This document shows, in pieces, positions 15,946 through 25,615 of a DNA stretch of 64,000 nt. Each line of letters begins with the position of its first letter. The stretch's first letter is position 1. Position numbers and translations under genes: made by a program. Source of the stretch: Roseateles violae (lineage in GTDB: Bacteria > Pseudomonadota > Gammaproteobacteria > Burkholderiales > Burkholderiaceae_C); contig NZ_JAUHHC010000003.1 of NCBI RefSeq assembly GCF_030410485.1, forward strand, positions 62,001 through 126,000. Direction: 5' to 3'. The notes under the pieces are model-generated. The model was not told where the DNA came from. It made no database searches and was given only the letters and a program-made list of their open reading frames with translations.

Positions 15946-18036
15946 ATGTTGTTGTCGTCGATTGCCATGCGCTCGTGGCCTCGCTGCTGCGCGGCCGCCA
16001 TTCTTCTTCTCTTCACCACCGCCACGCCGCTGCAGGCCCAGCCGAGCCAGGGCGGCGCAGCTCCCTCGGCACCGGTCCCCGTCGAGCGCTTCTTCCAGCG
16101 CCCGGCCGTGCTGGAGGCCAAGCTCTCGCCATCGGGCAAGTACGTGGCCGTGACCAGCTCCCGCGGCATCGACCGCATCGGTCTGGTGGTCTATGAATTC
16201 GGCGTCGGCGCCCGGCGCATCGCCCAGTTCCCCGATCTGGACATCGTGCGCTTCGACTGGGTCAGCGACAGCCGCCTCGTCTACAGCGTGCTGGATCTGG
16301 AATCCGGCAGCGGCGACGACCGCCGCGAGCAGCCTGGTCTGTTCGCCGTGAACGTGGACGGACAGAACCATCGCCAGCTGATCCGCCGCCGCAGTCAGCC
16401 CACGGTAACGAACGGAGATCCCCGCGATCGCCTGCTCGACTGGTACCACCTGCTCCTGCATGTGCCGCTGCAGCAGGAGGGCGTGCGGCCGAACGAGATC
16501 GTCATCGGCCGCCTCAATCTGGCCGGCGACCGCTCGGTCGACTCGGTCACGCCGATGTGGCTGGACACCGCCAGCGGTCGCACCCGCCATCTCGACACCC
16601 ATGGCGAGCCCGACAACACCGTGAACTGGATGTTCGACAGCAAGGGCCAGCCGCGCGTGGCCATCAGCCGTTCGAAGGGCGCTTCGCGCCTGCACTGGCT
16701 GGGCCCCGGTGAAAGCCAATGGCGACAGATCAGCGAGGGCCAGCTCGACCGCCTGCGCTTCTCGCCGCGCGCCGTCGACGACAGTGGCACCCTCTGGGGC
16801 ACACATACCGAGGGCCGCGAAGCTTGGTCGGTGCTGACCCGTTTCGATTTCGAGGCGATGAAGCCGCAGGCGCCGCCGTTGGTGCGCGCGCCGGGCTTCG
16901 ATTTCCGCGGCTCCCTGGTCCTCGACCGACCCGGTGGACGCGCGCTGGGCGTGCGGGTCGAGACCGATGCCGAGCAGACGGTCTGGTTCGATGAGGCGAT
17001 GAAGAAGTTCCAGGTCGAGGTGGACGAGAAGATGCCGGGCCGCGTCAACCGCATCAGCTGCCGCCGCTGCGGCGAATCGGACATGACCGCCCTGGTGCGC
17101 AGCTACGCCGACCGGGACCCCGGCCTGCTGCTGGTCTACCAGGCCGCCGAGGCGCGCTGGATACGCGTCGGCGCGCTGCTGGACGAGATCGAGCCGCAGC
17201 GCATGGCCTCGGTGGCCCTGCATCGCATCAAGGCCCGCGACGGCCGCGACCTGCCGGTCTGGTTGACGACGCCCGCCAAGGCGCAGCCGGGCCAGGCACT
17301 GCCGGCCGTCGTGCTCGTCCATGGCGGCCCCTGGCTGCGCGGCGGCTTCTGGCGCTGGGAGGCGATGCAGCAGTTCCTGGCCTCGCGCGGCTATCTGGTC
17401 ATCGCGCCCGAGTTCCGCGGCAGCGCAGGCTACGGCTTTGCCCACTACAAGGCCGGCTGGAAGCAATGGGGTCAGGCCATGCAGGATGATGTGGCCGATG
17501 CGCTCTTGTGGGCTCAGAGCCAGGGCCTGGCGGCCAAGGACCGCGCCTGCATCGCCGGCGCCAGCTACGGCGGCTACTCGACGCTGATGGGCCTGGTGCG
17601 CCAGCCGGAGCTGTATCGCTGCGGCGTGGCCTGGGCTGCGCTGACCGATCCCTTCCTCTATCTGGAAGGCTCCTGGTTCATCGATGACGACATCGCCAGC
17701 GATGGCCGCCGCTATTACATGCCCGAGCTGGTCGGCGATGCCGAGAAGGATCGTGCGATGCTGAGCGCCAACTCACCGCTGCTGCAGGCCGCGCGCATCA
17801 CCGCGCCGCTGCTGCTGGGCTTCGGCGACGCCGACCGGCGCGTGCCGCTGGCCCATGGCAAACGCCTGCGCGAGGCGCTGATCGCGGCCGGCCGCCCGCC
17901 CGAATGGGTCGTCTACGACAACGAGGCCCATGGCTGGCGCCAGCTCAAGAATCAGATCGACTGGGCGCTGCGGGTGGAGAAGTTCCTCGCCCAGCACCTG
18001 GGCGGCAGCGAGGCGCCTAGCCCCGCTCCTCGCTGA
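15946..18036 (+). CDS. Secreted S9-family prolyl oligopeptidase-like peptidase
   Basis: The 696-residue protein has a signal peptide (about residues 1-32, ending LQAQ), a beta-propeller-like N-terminal part (LSPSGKYVAVTSSR and similar repeats), and a C-terminal alpha/beta hydrolase peptidase domain from about residue 430. Catalytic residues are Ser in AGASYGGYST, Asp in GFGDADRRVPL, and His in DNEAHGWR. It should cleave peptides in the periplasm. ATG 15946 follows GGAGG by about eight bases; ATG 15967 is an alternative. Its end overlaps the convergent DUF4212 gene by 20 bp. Confidence 0.88.
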   Translation: MLLSSIAMRSWPRCCAAAILLLFTTATPLQAQPSQGGAAPSAPVPVERFFQRPAVLEAKLSPSGKYVAVTSSRGIDRIGLVVYEFGVGARRIAQFPDLDIVRFDWVSDSRLVYSVLDLESGSGDDRREQPGLFAVNVDGQNHRQLIRRRSQPTVTNGDPRDRLLDWYHLLLHVPLQQEGVRPNEIVIGRLNLAGDRSVDSVTPMWLDTASGRTRHLDTHGEPDNTVNWMFDSKGQPRVAISRSKGASRLHWLGPGESQWRQISEGQLDRLRFSPRAVDDSGTLWGTHTEGREAWSVLTRFDFEAMKPQAPPLVRAPGFDFRGSLVLDRPGGRALGVRVETDAEQTVWFDEAMKKFQVEVDEKMPGRVNRISCRRCGESDMTALVRSYADRDPGLLLVYQAAEARWIRVGALLDEIEPQRMASVALHRIKARDGRDLPVWLTTPAKAQPGQALPAVVLVHGGPWLRGGFWRWEAMQQFLASRGYLVIAPEFRGSAGYGFAHYKAGWKQWGQAMQDDVADALLWAQSQGLAAKDRACIAGASYGGYSTLMGLVRQPELYRCGVAWAALTDPFLYLEGSWFIDDDIASDGRRYYMPELVGDAEKDRAMLSANSPLLQAARITAPLLLGFGDADRRVPLAHGKRLREALIAAGRPPEWVVYDNEAHGWRQLKNQIDWALRVEKFLAQHLGGSEAPSPAPR

Positions 18037-18301
18037 AACTCTCGTCCAGCCTCCGCGTCGCCCAGGCATAGGCACAGACGATCAGCAGAAAGACCAGCAG
18101 CGCCCCCTGCGAGGCGACCCAAAAGGAGAAGGGCCAGCCGAAGAAGGTGAAGCTGAGCGCGCGGGCGAAATAGCTGAGGCCGAAGCCGACCAGCGCCCAC
18201 AGCAGCAGCAGCGCGGCGCTGAGGCGCTGCATGCGCCGCCAGTACCGGCGGCGGCGCGGCTCGGCCGGATCGGAGGGCTGGTCGAGATCGTGCAGCTTCA
18301 T
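18017..18301 (-). CDS. DUF4212 small symporter subunit, orphan
   Basis: The 94-residue protein has two membrane segments and the family core YWRRMQRLSAALLLLWALVG and FTFFGWPFSFWVASQGALLVFLL. DUF4212 proteins are normally the small partner of an SLC5-type sodium/solute symporter encoded directly downstream. Here the downstream position is taken by a convergent peptidase gene (20-bp overlap) and no large subunit is in the window. It lies seven bases after another small membrane protein gene. Confidence 0.85.
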   Translation of the reverse strand: MKLHDLDQPSDPAEPRRRRYWRRMQRLSAALLLLWALVGFGLSYFARALSFTFFGWPFSFWVASQGALLVFLLIVCAYAWATRRLDESFSEERG

Positions 18302-18307
18302 GCGGCC

Positions 18308-18601
18308 TCAGCGGCACAGCGCCGGCCCGATGGCCAGGCAGTGGCGGATTTTCAGGCCCGTGGCCAGCAGCCAGACGAGGAACAGCAGCAGCGCCGTCAC
18401 CGTCGGCAGGCGCTGCGGCGCCAGCCGCGGCAGCAGGCGCCGCGTGCCGGCCAGCAGCGGCGCGCTCAGCCATTCGAACAGGCGGTAGATCGGATTGCCG
18501 GCCCGCCCCGCTCCCAGCAGCAGCGCGAGCAGGCCCTGGCCGGCCAGCGCGCACAGGGCGATCTCGGCCAGCATCTTGAACAGGGTGAGAACCAGCAACA
18601 T
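18308..18601 (-). CDS. Small membrane protein, unknown function
   Basis: The 97-residue protein has two or three hydrophobic segments (LTLFKMLAEIALCALAGQGLL near 5-25 and VTALLLFLVWLLATGLKIRH near 68-87) with NPIYRLFEWLSAPLLAG between them. I recognise it only as a conserved hypothetical of Burkholderiales. It precedes the DUF4212 gene by six bases and is divergent from prfB (50-bp gap). Confidence 0.65.
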   Translation of the reverse strand: MLLVLTLFKMLAEIALCALAGQGLLALLLGAGRAGNPIYRLFEWLSAPLLAGTRRLLPRLAPQRLPTVTALLLFLVWLLATGLKIRHCLAIGPALCR

Positions 18602-18651
18602 GGGCCGCAGTGTGCCCTATGTGAAAATAGCGGGCTAATCCGGGAAACACC

Positions 18652-19756
18652 ATGGACATCGAACGTATCAATCTGATCGGCTCGACCCTCGCCGATCTGA
18701 CAGCGCGTACCGACGCGCTAAGGGGGTATCTTTGACTACGATCGCAAATCCCTGCGATTGAACGAGGTCAACGCCGCGCTCGAAAACCCGAACGTCTGGA
18801 ACGAGCCCAAGCGGGCGCAGGAACTGGGCAAGGAAAAGCGCGCGCTGGACACCGTGGTCGAGACCATCGACCACCTGACCAGCAATCTCGCCGACAACAG
18901 CGAGCTCTACGAGATGAGCAAGGCCGACGAGGATTTCGCCGGCCTGGAGGCGATCGAGGCCGACGCCGACAAGCTGCGCGAGATCGTCGAGCAGCTCGAG
19001 TTCCGCCGCATGTTCAACAACCCGGCCGATCCGAGCAACTGCTTCATCGACATCCAGGCCGGCGCGGGCGGCACCGAGGCCTGCGACTGGGCCGGCATGC
19101 TGCTGCGCCAGTACCTGAAGTACTGCGAGCGCAAGGGCTTCAAGGCGACGCTGGAAGACGAGACGCCCGGCGACGTGGCCGGCATCAAGAGCGCCACGAT
19201 CAAGGTCGAGGGCGAATACGCCTTCGGCCTGCTGCGCACCGAGACCGGCGTGCACCGCCTGGTGCGCAAGAGTCCCTTCGACTCCTCGGGTGGCCGCCAT
19301 ACCAGCTTCGCCTCGCTGTTCGTCTACCCGGAGGTCGACGACTCGATCGAGATCGAGATCAACCCGGCCGATGTGCGCACCGACACCTACCGCGCCAGCG
19401 GCGCCGGCGGCCAGCACATCAACAAGACCGACTCGGCGGTGCGCCTGACCCACATCCCGACCGGCATCGTCGTGCAATGCCAGGACGGCCGCAGCCAGCA
19501 CAGCAACCGCGACGTGGCCTGGAAGCGCCTGCGCTCGCGCCTGTACGACCACGAGATGCGCAAGCGCATGGAAGAGCAGCAGAAGCTCGAGGACACCAAG
19601 ACCGATGTCGGCTGGGGTCATCAGATCCGCAGCTATGTGCTGGACCAGAGCCGCATCAAGGATCTGCGCACCAACTACGAGACCTCGGCCACGCAGAAGG
19701 TGCTGGACGGCGATCTGGACGCCTTCATCACCGAGAGCCTGAAGCAAGGCGTCTAA
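18652..19756 (+). CDS. prfB: Peptide chain release factor 2, with programmed +1 frameshift
   Basis: RF2 recognises UGA and UAA stops and releases the finished peptide. The gene is read in two frames: 18652-18732, then 18734-19756, giving 367 residues. The frame-1 stop TGA at 18733-18735 follows the slippery CTT and an internal Shine-Dalgarno-like AGGGGG (18721-18726), the classic autoregulatory site where low RF2 promotes the shift. The product carries the anticodon-like SPF (KSPFDSSG) and the catalytic GGQ ([15 protein letters not shown]). A strong terminator follows. The first 27 codons are often missed by automatic gene calls. Confidence 0.97.
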
Positions 19757-19764
19757 GCCCCACA

Positions 19765-19790
19765 CCCCGGCCGAGACAGCCGGGGTTTTT
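19765..19790 (+). terminator. Rho-independent terminator of prfB
   Basis: A perfect seven-base stem, CCCCGGC (19765-19771) with GCCGGGG (19779-19785), is followed by TTTTT. It lies eight bases after the prfB stop. Confidence 0.9.
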
Positions 19791-19824
19791 CCTGTTCCGA
19801 TCCGCCCATAAAAGGATGCCCGCC

Positions 19825-22512
19825 ATGCGTGAAGGCACTGTCACCCTGATCCGCCGCGAAGACTACCTGGCCCCGGCCTTCTGGATCCGCAGCGTCGACC
19901 TGAGCTTCGACCTGGACCCGGCCAAGACGCTGGTGACGTCCAAGATGCGGATCGAGCGCAACACCGCCGTTGCCCACGGCCCGCTGTGCCTGCACGGCGA
20001 GGAACTGAACGTGCTGCGCGTGCTGATCGACGGCGAGAGCGTGTCCTTCCGCCAGGACGGCGATCTGCTGCTGATCGACAAGGCGCCCGACGCCGACTTC
20101 CTGCTCGAGATCCGCAACACCTGCGCGCCGGAGAAGAACACCGCGCTGTCGGGCCTCTACACCTCGGGCGGCAGCTTCTTCACCCAGTGCGAGGCCGAGG
20201 GCTTCCGCCGCATCACCTTCTTCCTGGACCGGCCCGATGTGATGGCCGTCTACACGGTGACCCTGCGCGCCGACAAGGCCAAGTACCCGGTGCTGCTGTC
20301 CAACGGCAATCTGCTGGAGAGCGGCGAACTGGACAACGGTCGCCACTTCGCCAAGTGGCACGATCCCTTCCCCAAGCCCAGCTATCTGTTCGCCCTGGTC
20401 GCCGGCGATCTGGTCGCGCGCGAGCAAAAGGTGCGCACCCGCGCCGGCCGCGACCATCTGCTGCAGGTCTTCGTGCGCCGCGGCGACCTGGAGAAGACCG
20501 AGCATGCGATGAACTCGCTGATCGCGTCCATGGTCTGGGACGAGGCGCGCTTCAATCTGCCGCTCGATCTGGAGCGCTTCATGGTCGTCGGCGTGTCCGA
20601 CTTCAATATGGGCGCGATGGAGAACAAGGGCCTGAACATCTTCAATACCAGCGCCCTGCTCGCCTCGCCGGCCACCGCCACCGATGCCGATTTCTCGCGC
20701 ATCGAGTCGATCGTCGCGCACGAGTACTTCCACAACTGGACCGGCAACCGCGTCACCTGCCGCGACTGGTTCCAGCTCTCGCTGAAGGAAGGCCTGACCG
20801 TCTTCCGCGACCAGGAGTTCTCGATGGACATGGCCGCGACGCCTAGCGCGCGCGCGGTCTGCCGCATCCAGGACGTGCGCCAGCTGCGCGCGACGCAATT
20901 CCCCGAGGACAGCGGCGCGATGGCGCATCCGGTGCGGCCGGACAGCTATGCGGAGATCAACAACTTCTACACGGCCACCGTCTACGAGAAGGGGTCGGAA
21001 GTCGTGCGCATGTACCAGACCCTGGTCGGCCGCGCCGGCTTCGAGGCGGGCATGAAGCTCTATTTCGAGCGCCACGACGGCCAGGCGGTCACCTGCGACG
21101 ATTTCGCCCAGGCCATCGCCGACGCCAACCCCGGCTCGGCCCTGGCCACGCGGCTGGAGGCCTTCAAGCGCTGGTATTCCCAGGCCGGCACGCCGCGCGT
21201 GCGGGCCCGCGGCGTCTACGACGAGCTGGCCCGGACCTATACGCTGACCCTGGCGCAGAGCAATCCGGCCAGCCCGGGCCAGGAGCACAAGCTGCCGCAG
21301 GTGATTCCGGTGGCGCTGGGCCTGCTCGGCGCCGAGGGCCAGGCCTTGCCCTTGCAGCTGCAGGGCGAGACCGAGGCCGCCGGCCTGGAGCGCGTGCTGG
21401 TGCTGGACCAGGCCGAGCAGCGCTTCGTCTTCATCAATGTGGCGGTGGCGCCGGTGCCCTCGCTGCTGCGCGGCTTCTCGGCGCCGGTGCTGCTGGACGA
21501 CGGCCTCAGCGACGCCGAACTGCTGGTGCTGCTGCAGCATGACGCCGACGCCTTCAACCGCTGGGAAGCCAGCCAGCGCCTGGCGCTGAACCGCATCCTG
21601 GCGGCCGTCCGCTCCGGCCAGGCGCTGCAGCTCGACACCGCCTATCTGGAGGCGATGCGCGCGGTGCTGAAGCACGCCGGCCTCGATGCCGCCTTCAAGG
21701 AGCTGGCGCTGACCCTGCCGGGCGAGGCCTATATCGCCGAGCAGCTGGAAGTGGTGGACCCGCAGGCCATCCACGCGGCCGTCGAGGCGGCGCAGATCCA
21801 GCTGGCCGCCGCGCTGCGCGAGGACTGGATCGCCACCTTCGAGGCGAACAGCCATACCGGCGCCTACTCGCCCGATCCGGTATCGAGCGGCCGCCGCGCG
21901 CTGGCCAATCTGGCGCTGGGCATGCTGGTGCTGGACGCGAAGGCGCAGAGCCGCGCCGACGCCGGCGTCTGGCTGGGCCGCGCCTATCAGCGCTTCAAGG
22001 ACGCCGGCAATATGACCGACCGCCTGGGCGCGCTGGCCGCCCTGGTCAACGGCCATGCCGAGCTGGCCGAGCCAGCGCTAGCCAAGTTCCACGCGCAGTT
22101 CAAGGGCGACCCGCTGGTGATCGACAAATGGTTCGCCTTGCAGGCGCGCGCCGCCGAACAGGGTGGCCGCGTGTTCGCCAAGGTGCGCCAGCTGCTGCAG
22201 CACCCGGACTTCAGTCTGAAGAACCCGAACCGCGCACGCAGCCTGATCTTCTCGCTGTGCATGTTCAACCCGGCGGCCTTCCACCGCGCCGACGCGGCCG
22301 GCTATGTGTTCTGGGCCGACCAGCTGCTGGCGCTGGACGCGATCAACCCGCAGGTCGCCGGCCGCCTGGCGCGGGTGATGGACCGCTGGACCACGCTGGC
22401 CGAGCCCTATCGCAGCGCCGCGCTGGAGGCGATCCGCCGCGTCGCCACCAAGCCCGATCTGTCCAACGACGTGCGCGAGATCATCGAGCGCGCACTGGCC
22501 TCCGGTTCCTGA
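19825..22512 (+). CDS. pepN: Aminopeptidase N (M1 family)
   Basis: The 895-residue cytosolic zinc metallopeptidase removes N-terminal residues from peptides. The gluzincin site [11 protein letters not shown] is followed by the second zinc ligand in [13 protein letters not shown]. The substrate-binding motif GAMENKG and the tyrosine in [14 protein letters not shown] are present. The C-terminal half (from about residue 550) is the helical DUF3458-type domain of proteobacterial PepN. An AAGGA site favours ATG 19825 over the ATG at 19816. fbp follows after 20 bp. Confidence 0.95.
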   Translation: MREGTVTLIRREDYLAPAFWIRSVDLSFDLDPAKTLVTSKMRIERNTAVAHGPLCLHGEELNVLRVLIDGESVSFRQDGDLLLIDKAPDADFLLEIRNTCAPEKNTALSGLYTSGGSFFTQCEAEGFRRITFFLDRPDVMAVYTVTLRADKAKYPVLLSNGNLLESGELDNGRHFAKWHDPFPKPSYLFALVAGDLVAREQKVRTRAGRDHLLQVFVRRGDLEKTEHAMNSLIASMVWDEARFNLPLDLERFMVVGVSDFNMGAMENKGLNIFNTSALLASPATATDADFSRIESIVAHEYFHNWTGNRVTCRDWFQLSLKEGLTVFRDQEFSMDMAATPSARAVCRIQDVRQLRATQFPEDSGAMAHPVRPDSYAEINNFYTATVYEKGSEVVRMYQTLVGRAGFEAGMKLYFERHDGQAVTCDDFAQAIADANPGSALATRLEAFKRWYSQAGTPRVRARGVYDELARTYTLTLAQSNPASPGQEHKLPQVIPVALGLLGAEGQALPLQLQGETEAAGLERVLVLDQAEQRFVFINVAVAPVPSLLRGFSAPVLLDDGLSDAELLVLLQHDADAFNRWEASQRLALNRILAAVRSGQALQLDTAYLEAMRAVLKHAGLDAAFKELALTLPGEAYIAEQLEVVDPQAIHAAVEAAQIQLAAALREDWIATFEANSHTGAYSPDPVSSGRRALANLALGMLVLDAKAQSRADAGVWLGRAYQRFKDAGNMTDRLGALAALVNGHAELAEPALAKFHAQFKGDPLVIDKWFALQARAAEQGGRVFAKVRQLLQHPDFSLKNPNRARSLIFSLCMFNPAAFHRADAAGYVFWADQLLALDAINPQVAGRLARVMDRWTTLAEPYRSAALEAIRRVATKPDLSNDVREIIERALASGS

Positions 22513-22532
22513 ACTTTCCTCGAAGGCAATCC

Positions 22533-23546
22533 ATGACCCGCCGTATCAGTCTCACCCAGTACCTGATCGAACAGCAGCGCCAGCACGGCCATATCCCGCA
22601 GGAGCTGCGCCTCTTGATCGAGATCGTCGCGCGCGCCTGCAAGCGCATCGCCATCAGCGTCAACAAGGGCGCGCTCGGTGACGTGCTGGGCACGGCCGGC
22701 AGCGAGAACGTGCAGGGCGAGGTGCAGAAGAAGCTGGACATCATCGCCAACGAGGTGCTGATCGAGGCGAACGAATGGGGCGGCCATCTGGCCGCGATGG
22801 CCTCGGAGGAGATGGACGGCATCTACGTCGTGCCGAACCGCTATCCCCAGGGCGAATACCTGCTGCTGTTCGATCCGCTCGACGGCTCCTCCAACATCGA
22901 CGTGAACGTGTCGATCGGCACGATCTTCTCGGTGCTGCGCAAGGTGACCAACCACCGCGGCGTCGGCGAGGAGGACTTCCTGCAGCCGGGCAAGCAGCAG
23001 GTCGCGGCCGGCTACTGCGTCTACGGCCCGCAGACGACCCTGGTGCTGACCCTGGGCGACGGCGTGGCGATGTTCACGCTGGACCGCGAGCAGGGTTCCT
23101 TCGTGCTGACCAGCGACGAGGTCAAGATCCCGGAGGACACCAAGGAGTTCGCGATCAATATGTCGAACCAGCGCCACTGGGACGCGCCGATGCAGCGCTA
23201 TATCGACGAATGCCTGGCCGGCAAGGAAGGCCCGCGCGAGAAGGACTTCAATATGCGCTGGATCGCCTCCATGGTGGCCGACGTGCATCGCATCCTCACC
23301 CGCGGCGGCGTCTTCATGTATCCCTGGGACAAGCGCGAGCCCAACAAGGCCGGCAAGCTGCGCCTGATGTACGAGGCCAATCCGATGGCCTTCCTGGTCG
23401 AGCAGGCCGGCGGCGCCGCCACCAATGCGCGCCAACGCATCCTCGACCTGCCGCCGAGCAAGCTGCACGAGCGCGTCTCGGTCGTGCTCGGCTCCAAGAA
23501 CGAGGTGGAAAGAATCACGGCCTACCACCTTGAAGCCGACAAATAA
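22533..23546 (+). CDS. fbp: Fructose-1,6-bisphosphatase class 1
   Basis: The 337-residue enzyme converts fructose-1,6-bisphosphate to fructose-6-phosphate in gluconeogenesis and the Calvin cycle. Conserved parts are ASEEMDG (metal site), [25 protein letters not shown] (about 110-134), [17 protein letters not shown] and [20 protein letters not shown]. Length and start [15 protein letters not shown] are normal for betaproteobacteria. An AAGG site lies eight bases before the ATG. The promoter of the following tRNA gene overlaps its 3' end. Confidence 0.96.
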   Translation: MTRRISLTQYLIEQQRQHGHIPQELRLLIEIVARACKRIAISVNKGALGDVLGTAGSENVQGEVQKKLDIIANEVLIEANEWGGHLAAMASEEMDGIYVVPNRYPQGEYLLLFDPLDGSSNIDVNVSIGTIFSVLRKVTNHRGVGEEDFLQPGKQQVAAGYCVYGPQTTLVLTLGDGVAMFTLDREQGSFVLTSDEVKIPEDTKEFAINMSNQRHWDAPMQRYIDECLAGKEGPREKDFNMRWIASMVADVHRILTRGGVFMYPWDKREPNKAGKLRLMYEANPMAFLVEQAGGAATNARQRILDLPPSKLHERVSVVLGSKNEVERITAYHLEADK

Positions 23547-23559
23547 ATCCTGTTAGAAT
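23530..23559 (+). promoter_or_regulatory. Promoter of tRNA-Thr
   Basis: TTGAAG (23530-23535) and TAGAAT (23554-23559) are spaced 18 bp apart, 34 bp before the tRNA, and are followed by the GC-rich GCGGGC discriminator typical of stable-RNA promoters. The -35 box lies within the last codons of fbp. Confidence 0.65.
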
Positions 23560-23592
23560 AGCGGGCTTGCAGTAATGAGCATTGCTGCATGA

Positions 23593-23668
23593 GCCGATGT
23601 AGCTCAGTTGGTAGAGCAGCGCATTCGTAATGCGAAGGTCGGGAGTTCGACTCTCTTCATCGGCACCA
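23593..23668 (+). tRNA. tRNA-Thr (anticodon CGT)
   Basis: The 76-nt gene folds as a full cloverleaf. The acceptor arm GCCGATG pairs with CATCGGC, the D-loop is AGCTCAGTTGGTAGAGC, the anticodon CGT lies at 23626-23628 in the ATTCGTAAT loop, and the T-arm is GGGAGTTCGACTCTC. The 3' CCA is encoded. It reads ACG codons. Confidence 0.97.
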
Positions 23669-23686
23669 AAATTCCTCAATGGTGAC

Positions 23687-23719
23687 AAGGGCTTGGCTTC
23701 TGCCAAGCCCTTTGTTTTT
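23687..23719 (+). terminator. Rho-independent terminator after tRNA-Thr
   Basis: An 11-bp perfect stem (AAGGGCTTGGC with GCCAAGCCCTT, loop TTCT) is followed by TGTTTTT. It starts 18 bp after the tRNA CCA end. Confidence 0.9.
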
Positions 23720-23724
23720 GGGCA

Positions 23725-23768
23725 CCGTGGGCACAGGATGGGCCCATGTGCCCATCCTGTGCCCACGG
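23725..23768. repeat. 19-bp perfect stem-loop directly behind the tRNA terminator
   Basis: The arms at 23725-23743 (CCGTGGGCACAGGATGGGC) and 23750-23768 are perfectly complementary, with a six-base loop CCATGT. There is no T-tract, so it is not a standard terminator. It marks the border between ordinary chromosome and the debris-rich stretch. Confidence 0.85.
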
Positions 23769-23795
23769 GCTGCGGAGCAGTGCGCTCTGCCCCGC

Positions 23796-24240
23796 CTATT
23801 TGAGCACGGCGGTAAGGCCACCCACCTTGCGCCGAACCGTACCGGGACTCACAACTGGCAGCAGGAAGTCATGGACATCCGCGACCAGGCCAGGCTGGGA
23901 TGAGATCGCAATCCGAATGGCATGTAGCCGAGGACCTTGCGCGTGGCCGACTGCCCATCGTCCGGCCTGACTGAGAAGCTCCGCGGGCGACGTGGTAATG
24001 CTGCTTTGCTCGCGGTAAGGCCGCCGCGCATGGGTATGCCTGGTCGATTCCGACCACAAGCAACAACGGCTCTTTCTTGGCCCGAATGGGGGCAGCATGA
24101 AGTTGATCAGCGGCTCTCAGCTCATTCAGATCATCAGCACCGAAGCCCCATTGGGCAGGGCCATGTTGGGTAGATGCGAGGGTGACGAAGTGGCGGTACA
24201 GGTCGATCAAATCCGACAGCAGTTTGAAGTGCTGTGGATT
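23796..24240 (-). pseudogene. Possible frameshifted gene remnant, family not recognised
   Basis: On the minus strand a plausible coding stretch (LIDLYRHFVTLASTQHGPAQ and ADDLNELRAADQLHAAPIRA) runs from about 24240 to about 24020. It appears to continue in another frame (AELLSQAGRWAVGHAQGPRL, then DVHDFLLPVVSPGTVRRKVG) to a stop near 23796. Each frame alone ends quickly, which suggests a broken gene. No family was recognised. Otherwise 23769-24478 shows no supported gene. Confidence 0.25.
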
Positions 24241-24267
24241 GAGTAAGCCGCAACCTGCCTGTCGAGA

Positions 24268-24318
24268 CCGGCCGCTCCTGGCCGACAGCGCGATGCGCAG
24301 ACTTGCCGGAGGCGGGCT
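24268..24318 (+). repeat. Direct repeat, copy 1 (51 bp)
   Basis: The sequence starting CCGGCCGCTCCTGGCCGACA recurs at 28072-28122 with only two mismatches in 51 bp; weaker similarity continues past a one-base gap. The two copies bound a 3.8-kb segment. Confidence 0.85.
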
Positions 24319-24478
24319 CTCACGGCGTTGCCCGAGACCGGTCGCTACGGCCTCGAGGCCGCCTTATGGCGACCCCAGTGGCCGCGACATCGACACCCAC
24401 GATGGCCGCACCGACGCGCCGGGGCGCGGAAGGCTTGCGCATCGACGCCGGCCAGGGCGCCCTTCCATGGAGGCCCCC

Positions 24479-25309
24479 TCAGGCGCGGCGTGTGGCCTTA
24501 GCGCTCGAGCGGCGGCGCACCAGGCTCAGCAGGGGCAGCCCTCCTGCGAGCATTAAGGCCCAGCTGCCCGGCTCCGGAACGGGCGTGATGGTCAGACTGG
24601 CCGCAGCGCCAGGCAGCCAGTTCCATGCGACGGGCGCATTCGCATCGCCCCGGATGCCGAGGTGGTTGGTGATCACGCCACCCTCGAGGTCACGGGCATT
24701 GCCCAGGCCGAGTGCGCCAAGAAAGCCGTTAGCCTCGCTGTTTTTCTCCGAGCCCGCGTCGTAGCCGAAAAGATTGATCGTCACCGTGTCGGTGATCGTT
24801 GACAGGTCCAGGCCGTTGATCCCGACAAAGCCATCATTGGTCCAGCCCAGCATGCTGGCAAAGGAAAGCAAGCGGTGAGAGGCATCGGCCTGGACGACCA
24901 CGCTCACGGTATCCTGCTGGGGCAGCGGCACCGAAAGCGGCGCCGCAACGCTGAGCACGCTCGTGCCCACCAACGCGTTCACTTCGCTGAGCAGAAAGCT
25001 GCGATCGCCGCCCTCGGCGATGCGCCAGATCGTCTCGGGTGCGGTCTGGCCGACTGTGTACGCGTTGTAGTTTGCGCTGTGGACGACAAACACCGGGGGC
25101 GAGAGTCGTTGCCCAGTTTGCGCAGGCGGTGCACCAGCGGTCAGTGCACTGCTGGTGAGGTTCTTTAACGTGATCTCGTAGGCCGGCGCTTGTGCTGCGG
25201 CCTGTTGCGTGATCGACAAGCCGGCCGCTAGGGCCACGCTGAGAGCTGCCAATCGCTTTAGAGTAGCGGCCGAGCCGCTCGCGTCAAGGGAGCAGTATGA
25301 GGTGCACAT
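24479..25309 (-). CDS. Spondin-domain PEP-CTERM exported protein
   Basis: The 276-residue protein has an N-terminal export signal (hydrophobic stretch about 23-40, ending QQAAAQA). A spondin_N-like domain follows, with YEITLKNLTSS and LSPPVFVVHS, then LLSFASMLGWTNDGFVGING and FGYDAGSEKNSEANGF. A PEP-CTERM tail closes it: VPEPGSWALMLAGG, a hydrophobic stretch and RRRSS. It is expected to be exported and processed by exosortase. ATG 25309 has a GGAGAT site seven bases upstream. Its neighbours are debris, and it lies between the two copies of the 51-bp repeat. Confidence 0.82.
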   Translation of the reverse strand: MCTSYCSLDASGSAATLKRLAALSVALAAGLSITQQAAAQAPAYEITLKNLTSSALTAGAPPAQTGQRLSPPVFVVHSANYNAYTVGQTAPETIWRIAEGGDRSFLLSEVNALVGTSVLSVAAPLSVPLPQQDTVSVVVQADASHRLLSFASMLGWTNDGFVGINGLDLSTITDTVTINLFGYDAGSEKNSEANGFLGALGLGNARDLEGGVITNHLGIRGDANAPVAWNWLPGAAASLTITPVPEPGSWALMLAGGLPLLSLVRRRSSAKATRRA

Positions 25310-25615
25310 CCAATATCTCCTGGTTGGTCCGTAACAAGGCGAAGGCCCTGTGTCCCGAGAGTCGCGGCACCCCGCAAGTCCTTACACCGGCTCAGGAGCC
25401 CCCCCTAGGTTGACACCCTGCTGCTTGAGCCGCACCGAGCAATGAGCGTACCCGCCCCTAAGCGCTCACTTCACCCGCGCCATCTGGGCCCGGCGCGAGC
25501 CAAGCTGCCCAGAAACAGTCGCTCATGACCGACCCAGATTGGCCGGCACCGGCTGGCCGAGTTGCAGCGCCTGCGGATGCTCGCTGAAATACGTGACCGC
25601 TATCGATTGCACTTC
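25310..25615. other. Intergenic stretch without a supported gene
   Basis: The interval between the spondin/PEP-CTERM gene and the IS66-like left end has no frame with coding features. It must hold the promoter of the PEP-CTERM gene, but no clear -35/-10 pair could be fixed. Confidence 0.5.

Noticed and set aside
23515..23766. Minus-strand frame of 83 residues across the tRNA-Thr gene (contains ESRTPDLRITNALLYQLSYI)
   Set aside because: It is the antisense of the tRNA cloverleaf and its terminator; such peptides are a well-known false annotation around tRNA genes.
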